Shown: positions 7,883 through 16,927 of the stretch, one piece after another | Layout: every line of letters begins with the position of its first letter | Position numbering within the stretch: the first letter of the stretch is position 1 | NCBI GenBank assembly: GCA_900114805.1 | Contig: FOZN01000003.1 | Span: 569,943-633,942 of the forward strand | Length of the DNA stretch: 64,000 bases | Direction of reading: 5' to 3' | Origin: Agrococcus baldri | Lineage (GTDB): Bacteria > Actinomycetota > Actinomycetes > Actinomycetales > Microbacteriaceae | Translations under genes and position numbers: made by a program | The notes under the pieces: generated by a model | Told to the model about the DNA's origin: nothing | The model's database searches: none | The model's input: only the letters and a program-made list of their open reading frames with translations

Positions 7883-8691
7883 GAGGTGTACTCCTCGAAA
7901 ACTGCTAGCGTCTCGCGAAGCGCAGCACGGGTAAGTTGAGCGATGCTCCGGGTCGTCGGAGATGCGTTTTCGTCGCGAATCTTGCGGAATGATTCCGAGA
8001 CCTGTTCCGATATGAACTCGCGGATGTATCGCAGCCGGCGCATCCCTGTGACCGCATCTGGAGCTTTGTCCAGCACGGTCTTCTGCAAGTCAAGGCAGAA
8101 GCGCGCATACACGTCCAGAGCCGCATAGCGCTCGATCACGTAGTTTCTCTGTGCTTCGGTCAGCGCGAAGAGGTCCGCATCCGGGAACCTGACAAGAAGA
8201 TCGGATAGCGCGTTGCGGATTGACAGGCGTGACGCTTCCTTGTCCTGCGTCCCGTCCGCGGGACTTGCGGTATCAACGATCGCGTCGAGTACAGCGTTCG
8301 CGTCGCTTCCACTGGCCAGAGCTGCGTCACGAAGCGATGCCCCGTCCGGCGTTCGACCGGACTGGAGCATCGTGCCCAGCCGCCCGGCTGTGGCGGCGGT
8401 TCCGCCAAGCCGACGCGTCATAGTTGCGGTACCGCCGTAACCGCTTCTCACATAGTGACCGAGCGCACGACGTAGGTCTGTGCTGTCTCCGTTGCGGGCA
8501 TAGCTTCCGAGGCTTCGGCGAGTGTCCCTGAACCGTGCGGGGGGCGCTTCCCGCGGCGGCGTCTGATCGGAATCGTCGGGGGCGTTGTCAGCACTCGGGT
8601 CAGTAGGGTCGCCTGAGGGCACATCGTCGGCCCACGGCGGAACGAGAGCGACCCCAGCGCCCGGTCCGGTACTACTTTGCGATGTTCCCAC
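7879..8691 (-). CDS. qatB: QatB, defence protein of unknown biochemical role
   Basis: A 270-residue protein with the QatB-type start MGTSQSSTGPGAGVALVPPW, a proline/aspartate-rich linker (about residues 20-55), an alanine/glycine-rich middle and a helical C-terminal part. No catalytic motif is visible. It overlaps the end of qatA by 20 bp and qatC by 4 bp. The call rests on the N-terminal motif and on gene order qatA-B-C-D. Confidence 0.88.
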   Translation of the reverse strand: MGTSQSSTGPGAGVALVPPWADDVPSGDPTDPSADNAPDDSDQTPPREAPPARFRDTRRSLGSYARNGDSTDLRRALGHYVRSGYGGTATMTRRLGGTAATAGRLGTMLQSGRTPDGASLRDAALASGSDANAVLDAIVDTASPADGTQDKEASRLSIRNALSDLLVRFPDADLFALTEAQRNYVIERYAALDVYARFCLDLQKTVLDKAPDAVTGMRRLRYIREFISEQVSESFRKIRDENASPTTRSIAQLTRAALRETLAVFEEYTS

Positions 8692-10543
8692 TCTTCGACC
8701 TCCCCTCGATGACCTTCTTTACAGGACCCTCGACATCCCCAGCACCGGCCCAGTGTTTGAGCACCTCGGCGGCCCACAGTTCGGACTCAATCTTCGGCAC
8801 GATGCTTGCCTGAATCTGTTTGCCAGGCCGCTCGATGAGGAATCCCGCAACGCTCCGGCCTTGGTTCGGGTCGGCCGTGGCTAGAGCAATGCAGGCGTCC
8901 AAGATCGGCGGAGCGCCCCACTCTTGGACCTGACGAGCGCGCGCAAGCACGCGATCCATCATGATCGACAGCTCGGTCCGGGGCAGGGCCGCGAGGTCGG
9001 CAACGAGAGCGTTCGACTCCTGTGGGTCCTCGACAAGCGCTCGAAGCAGATCGGCTGCAGCGGACGAGAGACGATCCGATGCTGTGACCAAGGGAGCGTG
9101 CTCGCGCCCGACATAGAGCGCGCCACGAAGGTCGACCTGGCCGAGCGCCGGAGGGAGGGCCAACCACTCACGCACGAACGTTTCATCCCACGCCTCGTCG
9201 GGCTCGAACTCCTCCTCCTTCGTGGCCGCGTCCTCCCACGGAATCAGGATCTGAGGCTTCCCATCTGGATCGGCATTCACCGCGGCGGTCAATGCGGCGT
9301 ATGCCAAGGGCGACGCCAAGCGCTCGAACAGGAGCAGCTTCGCCAAAACAGCTTCGTCCACGCCTACGCCTTGAGCGGTCGAGATTGTCATACGGATCGA
9401 AAGCGCATTGAGGAACCGCTTGATCAACCTGGGATTTCCTGCGATCCGTTCAGACGTTGTCATTAGCGGAGCAAGCCGCTCCGCTGTCTCCAACCGAGCA
9501 AGCAGCGCGGGCTTCAACTCAATCCCGCAGCTACTAACGAATGACCGATCGACGCGCTTGCCCTTCCAAGTCTCTCGGAGCTGGCCCGCAATCGACGTCC
9601 GAAGCTGATCCTTCTTCGCCTGGTCAAGATCGCTGTTCTCGATGAATAGCATCATGAGATAGGCGCGGACTTCTTGCGTTCCAAGCGCTGGCACTCGAAT
9701 AGGTATCTGGACAAGTTTGTCGAAGTAGTTGGTGATCAGTTCGTCGTCTTCGAGTCCACCGAAATGCTTCTTGACGGCGTACTTGATCATGTTGTCGTCG
9801 GCAGCGATGACGAACGCTGTGTGATCAAGGAAAAGGAAAAGGCGAATGGCTTCCAGTGTCGATATTGTCGTGCCAGGCATGCACCGATCCAGATCGTCGA
9901 TGAGCACCACGAGCGTGATGTCGAGTGCTTTGATCGCATCTTCGAACGAATCGCGAAGGGCCTGAATCTCCTTCGGCGGCGAGACCGCTTCCTTCGGCTT
10001 CACCAGAGCTGAGGCAGCGCTAGCTGTGGCCGACGCCTGCTCGCCAAGAGACTCCAGCCCTTCGCTAGTCAGGTTGCCAGCGGTTGCGTCGTTGGCGACT
10101 CCGACAATCTCGCCTGGGAGTCCTATTGGCGGAAGCCCCAGCGCCATGGATGCAGCGGGCAGCGCGATCAGCTTGGCGAGGCGGAACCATCGCACGCGTG
10201 AGAGAAAATCTCTGGCCTTGTCGACTCCCGTCTCGCGAGCTTCCGCTTCGGCTTCGAGCTTGTTTGCAATCACTTCGAGGAGTGCTGCACGAGCGTCGTC
10301 ATATCCTTGGTACAACCATGCATTGAACTCTACGAAGACGAACTTCTTGTGTCCTTGCGCTGGCTGATGCTTGGCGAGGGATGTCTTGGTCAGCTTGATC
10401 ATGGAGGACTTGCCGACGCCCCAGGCGCCGGACACTCCGATCGACACGGGCCGGCCGTCAGCACTGACGATGACTTCGGCGATGGTGTCTGCGACGCCCT
10501 CGAAGTTGAGGAAGTCGCGGTCGGTCTCGTTGTCGGTCCACAT
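8672..10543 (-). CDS. qatA: QatA, KAP-family P-loop ATPase
   Basis: A 623-residue KAP NTPase. Walker A GAWGVGKSS lies at about residues 39-47, Walker B VVLIDDLDRC at about 211-220, and the motif FVEFNAWLYQGYD between them is typical of KAP proteins. A glycine/alanine-rich insert (about 125-180) may be membrane-associated. QatA is the first gene and presumed sensor or motor of the Qat anti-phage system. The 240 bp upstream (10544-10783) should hold the operon promoter; no gene is seen there. Confidence 0.92.
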   Translation of the reverse strand: MWTDNETDRDFLNFEGVADTIAEVIVSADGRPVSIGVSGAWGVGKSSMIKLTKTSLAKHQPAQGHKKFVFVEFNAWLYQGYDDARAALLEVIANKLEAEAEARETGVDKARDFLSRVRWFRLAKLIALPAASMALGLPPIGLPGEIVGVANDATAGNLTSEGLESLGEQASATASAASALVKPKEAVSPPKEIQALRDSFEDAIKALDITLVVLIDDLDRCMPGTTISTLEAIRLFLFLDHTAFVIAADDNMIKYAVKKHFGGLEDDELITNYFDKLVQIPIRVPALGTQEVRAYLMMLFIENSDLDQAKKDQLRTSIAGQLRETWKGKRVDRSFVSSCGIELKPALLARLETAERLAPLMTTSERIAGNPRLIKRFLNALSIRMTISTAQGVGVDEAVLAKLLLFERLASPLAYAALTAAVNADPDGKPQILIPWEDAATKEEEFEPDEAWDETFVREWLALPPALGQVDLRGALYVGREHAPLVTASDRLSSAAADLLRALVEDPQESNALVADLAALPRTELSIMMDRVLARARQVQEWGAPPILDACIALATADPNQGRSVAGFLIERPGKQIQASIVPKIESELWAAEVLKHWAGAGDVEGPVKKVIEGRSKSGNIAK

Positions 10544-10783
10544 GCTCGGTCGCCTCCTCGCGTTGCTTGCTCCGATCGGCGACCTGAGCTTGACTTCGCG
10601 TCGATTGTCCCATGTGCAGTGGATCGGAGGGCGGAGAATCGCCGGCGTACCAGTCTGAACGTCTGGGCTCGCTCACTGTGGGTAGGGCTTGGGAAGTGAG
10701 CCGCCACTCCTGTTCGGGTCTGATGCCTGGGCGATTTCTCTAGCCTCCGGGGCCTCGCGCCACGTGGTGCTGGTCGAATCACA

Positions 10784-13700
10784 TCAAAGGCTCGGGGTCG
10801 CCTCCACGGCGCGAGGCAGTCGAGGCGGCCCGGCTGCCGCGTTCTCGTTCGCAAGTGCTCTGGCCTGCGTGACGGCGGCGCGGGCTCGTGCGGCGTCGAT
10901 TTTCTGACTGGCGCTATCCGGCTCGGGGCCAAGTGGTGTCCGAATGTCGGTGATCTGGTGGCGGTCGCGGTACGCCGCGATTGTGCGAGCAGTTCGCCAC
11001 CATGTCGCCTGTTGTTTCTCGTCCTTCGGGGTTGTGCCGAGCTGGGTTGTCCACGGTTCCTTGTCGGCGATGGCGTTACGCAGGACTGCGTTCGCGCGTT
11101 GTTCGATCAGGTCACGCCGTTCGGTCAGTGCGTGGTCCATGTCGTCGGGCATCGGGCCGATGGCTTGCGGGATCAGCCCCGCGATCAACGCCGGCGCCTT
11201 CCTGGTGCGGCCGGAGCCGGCGGGTCGTGCGGTGGCGCGGGCGACGCGGTGGTGGATGACGGAGGCGATGTCGTCCGCGTCGGTGAACCCACGCGCCTTC
11301 ACGAGTCTGGGCAGGAGGGTGTCGAGGTCGTGGTGGTTCGCGTCGGCGCGGCGCAGCTCGGCCGAGAGCGCGCCGTAGGCGTCCGATCCGAGCACCGCGT
11401 CAACCTGGTCAAGGTCGAGGCCGGACATGGTGAGGAGGGTGGTCCAACGGTCGTGTTGGGCGGCTTGGGCAATGGTGTCGTATTCGGCGGCGAGCTGCGC
11501 GATCGATCCCCAGCGTTCCTGCTCGGCGGTGATCGTCTCATGCGCCGAGAGTTCCGCGCCGACGTGCTGGAGCACCCCGTAGAGCACGGACCTCGCGGTG
11601 GCGTCGGTGTTGTCGGAGGGGTGCGGTGCGACGTGTGTGTCGTCGGCGGTGTCGGTCGCGACGTAGACGTGGTTCCCCTCGCGGCCACGGGTCATCGCGA
11701 CGTAGAAGTTCTCCTTGGTGGTCGTCGCGGTGGCCAGGACGTGGGAGGTGTCGACGGTGATGCCCTGGGCGCGGTGCGCGGTGATCGCGTACCCCAGTTC
11801 GACGTGTTCGGCGACGTAGCCGGCGGGCAGTACCATCGCGCCGCCGAATCGTCGCCCTGTGGGGCGGACGGTGATCGACCCGTCCTCGCGCACATCGGTG
11901 ACCGTCCACCGGTCACCGTTGCGGACGTGATTCTTCCCGTTCCTCGACCGCAGGCGCCGATCGTTACGCCGGGTGATCACCTGGTCCCCGGTCGAGACGC
12001 GGGTGCCGTCGTGCAGAGGGGTCTCCCGGTCGGGGGTGATGGTGCCGTCGATGATGAGGTCGGCGCGGGCGCGTTCGTTCAACTGGGTCACTGTCTCGCG
12101 TGTCTCGGCGACCAGGATGGATGCCCGGCCGGCCTGGGTGTCGGTGCGCCAGGCGGAGTAGGCAGCATCGACCATCGCATCCTGGTCGCCGCCGTGGATG
12201 CGGGCGTGGTCGATCAGGGTGTCGATGGCGTCGGTGCGGCCGTGCCGCAGATCGAGGGAGCACAGCCTCTCCCACTGGTGCGTGAACCGGTGCACATCAG
12301 TCAGCTCGGGGGCGTCGTCACGGTCCTGGACGAGCATCCCGAACGCCCCACCGGCGTCCACGGATTGCAGCTGCGACCAGTCACCCACCAGCAGCACCTT
12401 CGCACCCGCCGTCGCGGCGATCTCGGTGATGCGGTCCAGGGAGGCGGTGCCCGCGAGGGAGGCTTCATCGAGGATCACCAACTGGTCCGGTTGAAACATC
12501 TTGCCCTGGTGGAGGTGGCGCTGCCACCAGCGGGCCGTGTTCTCCGGCGTGATGCCGAGTTCGTCACCGAGCACCTGCGCGGCGGCATCCGACGGCGCCA
12601 GGCCGACCACACTCCCAGCTCCGTAGTTCTGCTCCCAGGCACGTTTCAGTGCCGACATCGCGGTTGTCTTCCCCGCACCTGCCGGGCCGACGAGCACATC
12701 CACGACTCGACCCGACACGGCGATCCGGGTGAGGGCGTCGGCCTGATCGGGACCGAGCGTACGCCCGTCCGCATCTGGCTTCTGAACGATCTTCTCCACA
12801 GTGCGGAGCGGGAGGGTCGGTGCGGTGGTGGTGTTCGCGCGGGTGAGGAGGCGGTCTTCGGCCGCGAGCATCGCCTCGGTGGAGAACACCATCGCACCAA
12901 CGTGCCGAAACCGCGACGACCCATCCGAGCGCTGGAACCGTGCCGGGCTCGACGCCAGCTCTGGCGGTGTCAACCGCAGCGATACCTGCTCGGCGGCATC
13001 AGTCACCATCCCGGTCACCGTCTCCCGGTCGAGCGCAGTCGCGAACCGCAGGCCCATGAGTTGACGGGATGCTTCGGCGTGCAGGTTCCAGCGCCGCCAC
13101 GTCGACCGCTTCTCACCGACCACCTCGACCACCGACCGCCCCAGCTCCACGATCGTGTCAAGAGGCACATCATCCGCCCGCAACAGCACGGGAGACTGAC
13201 TAGCAGTGCTCGTCACGGCGGTGGCCCAGCTCGTCGCATCCTTACCCAACAGCCCAGTGGCGCGGGTACGCCAATCGCGAGTGAGGTCCGCGAGCGAATG
13301 CACCTGCTTCGCCGGCCGCGTCGACAGGGTCGCTTGGGCGCGGAGCTTCAGGATCGTCGTCGCCGACGGCACACGCCCATGCCTCTGCGAATAGGCGTCG
13401 ATGAGCCTGGCCGTCTCAAACTCGATCTCCCGACTCCGCGAGGAGAACTCCTCGATCAACCCTTCCGTGACCGATGCGAGTTCCCAGGCCTGGTTGCGGT
13501 CACGGCCACGTTCGCGGGCTTCCCAATCGACACCGAGGCAGCTGGTGATGCGGTCGGCGAGGATCGCGTTGTACAACTCCGAGACCGCCACCACCGACGC
13601 GTGGACGGGGCGACCGGCGAGGGTGCGCCACTTCTGGTCCTGCACCGTCAACACCTTGTTACTCACAACCACATGCGTGTGCAGCTGCGGGTCACCGGCC

Positions 13701-14353
13701 CTACTGTCGTAGTGATCGAACGCCGTTGCCAAGACGCCGGCGACATCGACATGCGCGACCGCGCCCTCCGGGCCGGCGGCGCCGGTGCGGGTGGTCGCGA
13801 TCTCCTGCTCGAAGAACGCCAGCACCTCGGCGACCGACTGATGGTGCGCGTCCGCGATCAACGCCTGGGTACCGGCGTCGGCGACACCCCACAGCACCGA
13901 CAGCGACTTCGGCGCCGAGAACGTCAAGTCGTATCCCGCCACCGCCCGCCGCGTCCCGCGCTCACGCTCCTCAGCCTCGATCGCGGCAACCTGCTCGGCA
14001 CGAGACACCGGTCCCATCCCCGGATCGAGGGCAGACGCGCGCTGATCGATCCGCTCTTGCACGCCGGCGTAGGTCCGGTACGCCTCTCCCAGAGGTTCAC
14101 CGGTGAGCGGGTCGCGCCCCATGCCAACCAGGAGCTGCAGTTGAGTCTCCGACACCCGCCCGCCAGCGGTCAGCTGCCCGTCGCCGAGGTACGGCAGACC
14201 GGAGCCCAGCCAGAAGCCAGGAGGCGTACCTTCCTCCGTGTAATACCTCGTGAAAGGAGTTGAGAGTGCCCGGTCGCCATCACCAGCGGCGACGGTGCGC
14301 AGCAGGTACTCATAACCGTGTTCGGCGCTCATCACCCGCATCGAGACCGTCAT
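10784..14353 (-). CDS. traA: MobF-family conjugative relaxase/helicase (TraA-like)
   Basis: A 1189-residue relaxase-helicase that should nick oriT and unwind the transferred strand. The TrwC relaxase domain fills about residues 1-330, with RYYTEEGTPPGFWLG and the metal-binding LHTHVVVSNKV (histidines near 225-227). A RecD-like helicase follows, with Walker A GPAGAGKTT (about 556-564) and ILDEASLAG (Walker B, about 615). The ATG at 14353 is chosen because it lies exactly 15 bp after the element-wide GYGCACCT-type motif; upstream in-frame codons do not match the family. Confidence 0.93.
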   Translation of the reverse strand: MTVSMRVMSAEHGYEYLLRTVAAGDGDRALSTPFTRYYTEEGTPPGFWLGSGLPYLGDGQLTAGGRVSETQLQLLVGMGRDPLTGEPLGEAYRTYAGVQERIDQRASALDPGMGPVSRAEQVAAIEAEERERGTRRAVAGYDLTFSAPKSLSVLWGVADAGTQALIADAHHQSVAEVLAFFEQEIATTRTGAAGPEGAVAHVDVAGVLATAFDHYDSRAGDPQLHTHVVVSNKVLTVQDQKWRTLAGRPVHASVVAVSELYNAILADRITSCLGVDWEARERGRDRNQAWELASVTEGLIEEFSSRSREIEFETARLIDAYSQRHGRVPSATTILKLRAQATLSTRPAKQVHSLADLTRDWRTRATGLLGKDATSWATAVTSTASQSPVLLRADDVPLDTIVELGRSVVEVVGEKRSTWRRWNLHAEASRQLMGLRFATALDRETVTGMVTDAAEQVSLRLTPPELASSPARFQRSDGSSRFRHVGAMVFSTEAMLAAEDRLLTRANTTTAPTLPLRTVEKIVQKPDADGRTLGPDQADALTRIAVSGRVVDVLVGPAGAGKTTAMSALKRAWEQNYGAGSVVGLAPSDAAAQVLGDELGITPENTARWWQRHLHQGKMFQPDQLVILDEASLAGTASLDRITEIAATAGAKVLLVGDWSQLQSVDAGGAFGMLVQDRDDAPELTDVHRFTHQWERLCSLDLRHGRTDAIDTLIDHARIHGGDQDAMVDAAYSAWRTDTQAGRASILVAETRETVTQLNERARADLIIDGTITPDRETPLHDGTRVSTGDQVITRRNDRRLRSRNGKNHVRNGDRWTVTDVREDGSITVRPTGRRFGGAMVLPAGYVAEHVELGYAITAHRAQGITVDTSHVLATATTTKENFYVAMTRGREGNHVYVATDTADDTHVAPHPSDNTDATARSVLYGVLQHVGAELSAHETITAEQERWGSIAQLAAEYDTIAQAAQHDRWTTLLTMSGLDLDQVDAVLGSDAYGALSAELRRADANHHDLDTLLPRLVKARGFTDADDIASVIHHRVARATARPAGSGRTRKAPALIAGLIPQAIGPMPDDMDHALTERRDLIEQRANAVLRNAIADKEPWTTQLGTTPKDEKQQATWWRTARTIAAYRDRHQITDIRTPLGPEPDSASQKIDAARARAAVTQARALANENAAAGPPRLPRAVEATPSL

Positions 14354-14360
14354 ACTGAGC

Positions 14361-14368
14361 AGGTGAGC
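14361..14368 (-). promoter_or_regulatory. Element-wide motif copy before traA (GCTCACCT)
   Basis: On the minus strand GCTCACCT begins exactly 15 bp before the traA ATG, the same spacing as at 27727, 52548 and 52618. One base differs from the GYGCACCT core. Confidence 0.5.
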
Positions 14369-14399
14369 ACCCAAGGTGCTTCGCGCTCGGCTTCGCCGA

Positions 14400-14534
14400 G
14401 GGCGGGGTCCAGACCTTGGCGTAGTAGCGAACGAGCCGGGTTGACAGGGAGCGGTCGCCGACACCCGTGACGACGGAGCGCAGGAGGTACTTGCAGCCGC
14501 CGCCGGCGCTCATCATCCGCATCGAAACCGTCAC
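14400..14534 (-). pseudogene. Decayed second copy of the relaxase N-terminus
   Basis: Just upstream of traA the minus strand reads VTVSMRMMSAGGG...YLLRSVVTG...LSTRLVRYYAKVWTPP, clearly parallel to the first 45 residues of TraA (MTVSMRVMSA...YLLRTVAAG...STPFTRYYTEEGTPP). It sits 181 bp upstream of the true start. Even the ACCT element 8-11 bp before the start codon is kept in degenerate form. It has no further relaxase sequence, so it is a remnant of a duplication or of a second element. Confidence 0.8.
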
Positions 14535-14574
14535 ATCAACTAGGTCGAAGTAGAGCTGATGAGAGACTGGATGG

Positions 14575-15747
14575 ATGAATCTCGACGAGCTACTCCAGGT
14601 GATGGATCGCGCCGCAGCGAACCTGGCCAAGCTTCAGGCAATCTGGGATCGTGCGCAGCCAATGATCCCGACCAGCCCGCAGCGCGGTACGAGCCGCGAA
14701 TATGAAGACCTCCGCCGAGCATGGAGCCCGCTCCTCCACGGTCTCCCACCCATTGATGGCGTAACAGTAGCCGAAGAGCTGCCCGACATCGACGAAGCCG
14801 GACAGTCATTCATTGAGCTTTTCGAGATCAGCGAGCCGGCCTTCGACCTGATGAACCAACTCGAACTGCCAGGTCATCAGCTCGATGAATACCGTTTCCG
14901 GCTTGGGCAGGCCCGACGGCGTGCGATCCATGACCGTCTGAATGAACTCACTTCCACGATCAATACGGCGCTCACTCAGATCATCGAGTCAATCGCGCCG
15001 GACTCGTCGGAACGTGTCGATGATCCCCGAACGACCGTGGTGGCCGACTCGATCAGCGAGATCGAACGGCTACTCGGAGACACGACCGAACGCAAGGGGC
15101 GTTGGGGAGATCTGCACCGTCATCTTCACTTCGGACAAGGTCACGACTGGCACGACATCGCGGAGATGGATTGGCCATCAGTTCGCACCGATATCGAGGC
15201 TGCAAGCCTTTCGGAGCTCGACCCTCTGCCCGTGCCTGCGATCGATCTCGGCGTCGCGGCCTCAGCACGGCCGACGGGTGGCGCGAGCATCGGCCTCGAC
15301 TGGTCTGTCCTCGATGACGACGGGTTTGAACGTTTGCTGTTCGACCTCTTGCGCGGCTTTCCCAGCTATCAGAACGTCGAGTGGTTGATGAAGACGCGCG
15401 CGCCCGACCGAGGGCGCGACCTGTCTGCTGAGCGAGTGATCAAAGATGATGGCGGAACCACTCGGACCGAGCGGGTCATCATTCAAGCGAAGCACTGGAC
15501 GTCGAAGTCGGTGGCTCCGACGGACGTCACGAACACTCTGGCCGCACTGTCGCTCTGGGAACCACCTATCGTTCGGGTATTGGTGATTGCGACGAGCGGC
15601 CGTTTCACCACCGATGCGGTTGCGATTGTCGAGAAACACAACTCTGACGGCAAGCTGCCGCTGATCGAGCTATGGCCGGACAGCCGTTTGGAGACGCAAC
15701 TCTCTCAGCGCCCGGACCTGGTCGCCTCATACCGACTTCGTTCGTAG
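14575..15747 (+). CDS. Mrr-like PD-(D/E)xK restriction endonuclease-type protein
   Basis: A 390-residue protein. The first 240 residues are helical with no recognised domain. The C-terminal part has the Mrr/restriction-endonuclease-like fold: FERLLFDLLRGFPSYQNVEW (about 250-270), DRGRDLSAE (about 276-284, catalytic aspartate) and IIQAKHW (about 301-307, the Q-x-K catalytic strand), followed by VLVIATSGRFTTDA. It probably cuts foreign or modified DNA and may be a defence gene. It is divergent from the relaxase and stands alone. Confidence 0.72.
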   Translation: MNLDELLQVMDRAAANLAKLQAIWDRAQPMIPTSPQRGTSREYEDLRRAWSPLLHGLPPIDGVTVAEELPDIDEAGQSFIELFEISEPAFDLMNQLELPGHQLDEYRFRLGQARRRAIHDRLNELTSTINTALTQIIESIAPDSSERVDDPRTTVVADSISEIERLLGDTTERKGRWGDLHRHLHFGQGHDWHDIAEMDWPSVRTDIEAASLSELDPLPVPAIDLGVAASARPTGGASIGLDWSVLDDDGFERLLFDLLRGFPSYQNVEWLMKTRAPDRGRDLSAERVIKDDGGTTRTERVIIQAKHWTSKSVAPTDVTNTLAALSLWEPPIVRVLVIATSGRFTTDAVAIVEKHNSDGKLPLIELWPDSRLETQLSQRPDLVASYRLRS

Positions 15748-15768
15748 GAGTCGTCGGTCCAGCCTCAC

Positions 15769-16620
15769 TTAGAACCCGAAGTCGAAGTCAGCGCCAGCAT
15801 TCTCGGCTACAGCTTCACCCCTATGCAGGGTGATGAGGAAGGTGATGATCGCGCCGGCCGTTCGCACGACCATGGCCGTTTCAGCGTGTGCGATATCTGG
15901 CTCCGCGTAGCGTCCATGGCGCGCTCCCGGAAGCTGGTTCGAGTAGGCATAGAGCTTCTCAATCGCAATACGAAGCGGAGCATGGTATCCAGGACTGTCC
16001 GGAAATAGGTTGCGTGCAACATTTCCTAGGGTTGCGTGGGGCTTCGCCTCGACGATCTTCGCAACCGCCTCCAGCGCGTTGAGCGCGTCAGCCACAGCGC
16101 TTTCCAGGTTTGCAGGCATGCTACGCAGGTTGCGCAACGCACTCAGGTACTGCTTGCGCACGGGTTCGAACTCATCAGTCAAGGACGCGATTGCTTCGTC
16201 CTCGTCGTGCCGAGTCTCGAACTCATTCGCGACAGGTTCGTAGAACTCGAACCGACCATCGCGCATCTCATAGGCGATTCCACTCCGCGACAAAGCCCTG
16301 TTCACCGACTTCTGCAGTTCCGCACGCGACGGCCCCTCCATGGCTGAAGCCTCAGCTTCCAACGCTTCATAGACGTCCAGCCAGATCATCTGATCGAGGA
16401 GTAGCCGCGCGGACTCATCGGCGTAAGTATCGCTCCAGATATTTGCGTCGGGCAGCTGCTGGGAGTACTCACAGAGCTTTCGATATGCGGCAAGCGGACT
16501 CTTCCCGTCACGACTAACCGCATTCCACAGCACGAGACGCACTGCGTCGCTGTCTCTCTCGACCTGGGTGCGTTGCGGCTCAGGTCGCGTGTACCCAAAT
16601 CGATCTCCGAACGACATCAT
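15769..16620 (-). CDS. Putative abortive-infection type protein
   Basis: A 283-residue soluble, mostly helical protein, convergent with the Mrr-like gene and 21 bp from its end. The C-terminal stretch (SPGYHAPLRIAIEKLYAYSN through AETAMVVRTAGAIITFLI) resembles C-terminal domains of Abi proteins that are HEPN-like or of unknown fold. The N-terminal part is not recognised. No R-x4-6-H ribonuclease motif could be fixed with confidence. Function is inferred from faint similarity and from neighbouring defence genes. Two adjacent ATG codons (16620, 16617) are possible starts. Confidence 0.45.
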   Translation of the reverse strand: MMSFGDRFGYTRPEPQRTQVERDSDAVRLVLWNAVSRDGKSPLAAYRKLCEYSQQLPDANIWSDTYADESARLLLDQMIWLDVYEALEAEASAMEGPSRAELQKSVNRALSRSGIAYEMRDGRFEFYEPVANEFETRHDEDEAIASLTDEFEPVRKQYLSALRNLRSMPANLESAVADALNALEAVAKIVEAKPHATLGNVARNLFPDSPGYHAPLRIAIEKLYAYSNQLPGARHGRYAEPDIAHAETAMVVRTAGAIITFLITLHRGEAVAENAGADFDFGF

Positions 16621-16703
16621 GCTCCTTGCTCTGATCCAGACTCCTAGAGTCCATTCTCTCGAAGCACTGCCCGAACCCGTCGATCCTCACTTGAAAGAAG
16701 TGT

Positions 16704-16745
16704 GGCAGCTCGTGGTAGGGCTCGGGCAGCTCGTGGTAGGGCTCG
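16704..16745 (+). repeat. Two perfect 21-bp tandem repeats in a 307-bp gene-free gap
   Basis: The unit starting GGCAGCTCGTGGTAGGG occurs at 16704-16724 and 16725-16745 without mismatch. It lies between the Abi-like gene and the methyltransferase remnant. It could be a binding site or part of oriT; nothing else is recognisable in 16621-16847. Confidence 0.75.
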
Positions 16746-16847
16746 GAGGTTATCGAAGCACGGGGCAGATGACGGCCTGGCTCTGCGGATCGAACAGCGG
16801 CGTCGTGAGTACGTCGGCAGGGGCTGGCCGACTTGTTCGTGGTGGTC

Positions 16848-16866
16848 GTGCACCTGGCAGGTGATC
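16848..16866 (+). promoter_or_regulatory. Element-wide motif copy before the methyltransferase gene
   Basis: GTGCACCTGGCAGGTGATC. The core extends into the dyad CACCT-GGC-AGGTG (16851-16863). It lies 80 bp upstream of the methyltransferase ATG. Confidence 0.6.
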
Positions 16867-16927
16867 AGCCGGTGCAGGGCTCCCCGCGAGATTCCTGGGT
16901 CGGGTTCGCCGACCTGCCGGAGCCGTC

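Noticed and set aside
10958..14263. Long plus-strand ORF (1101 codons) opposite the relaxase
   Set aside because: It mirrors the relaxase frame in GC-rich DNA, has a low-complexity Arg/Gly/His composition and no domain.
16704..16745. Tandem repeats considered as a CRISPR array
   Set aside because: Only two directly adjacent copies with no spacers and no cas genes in the window.
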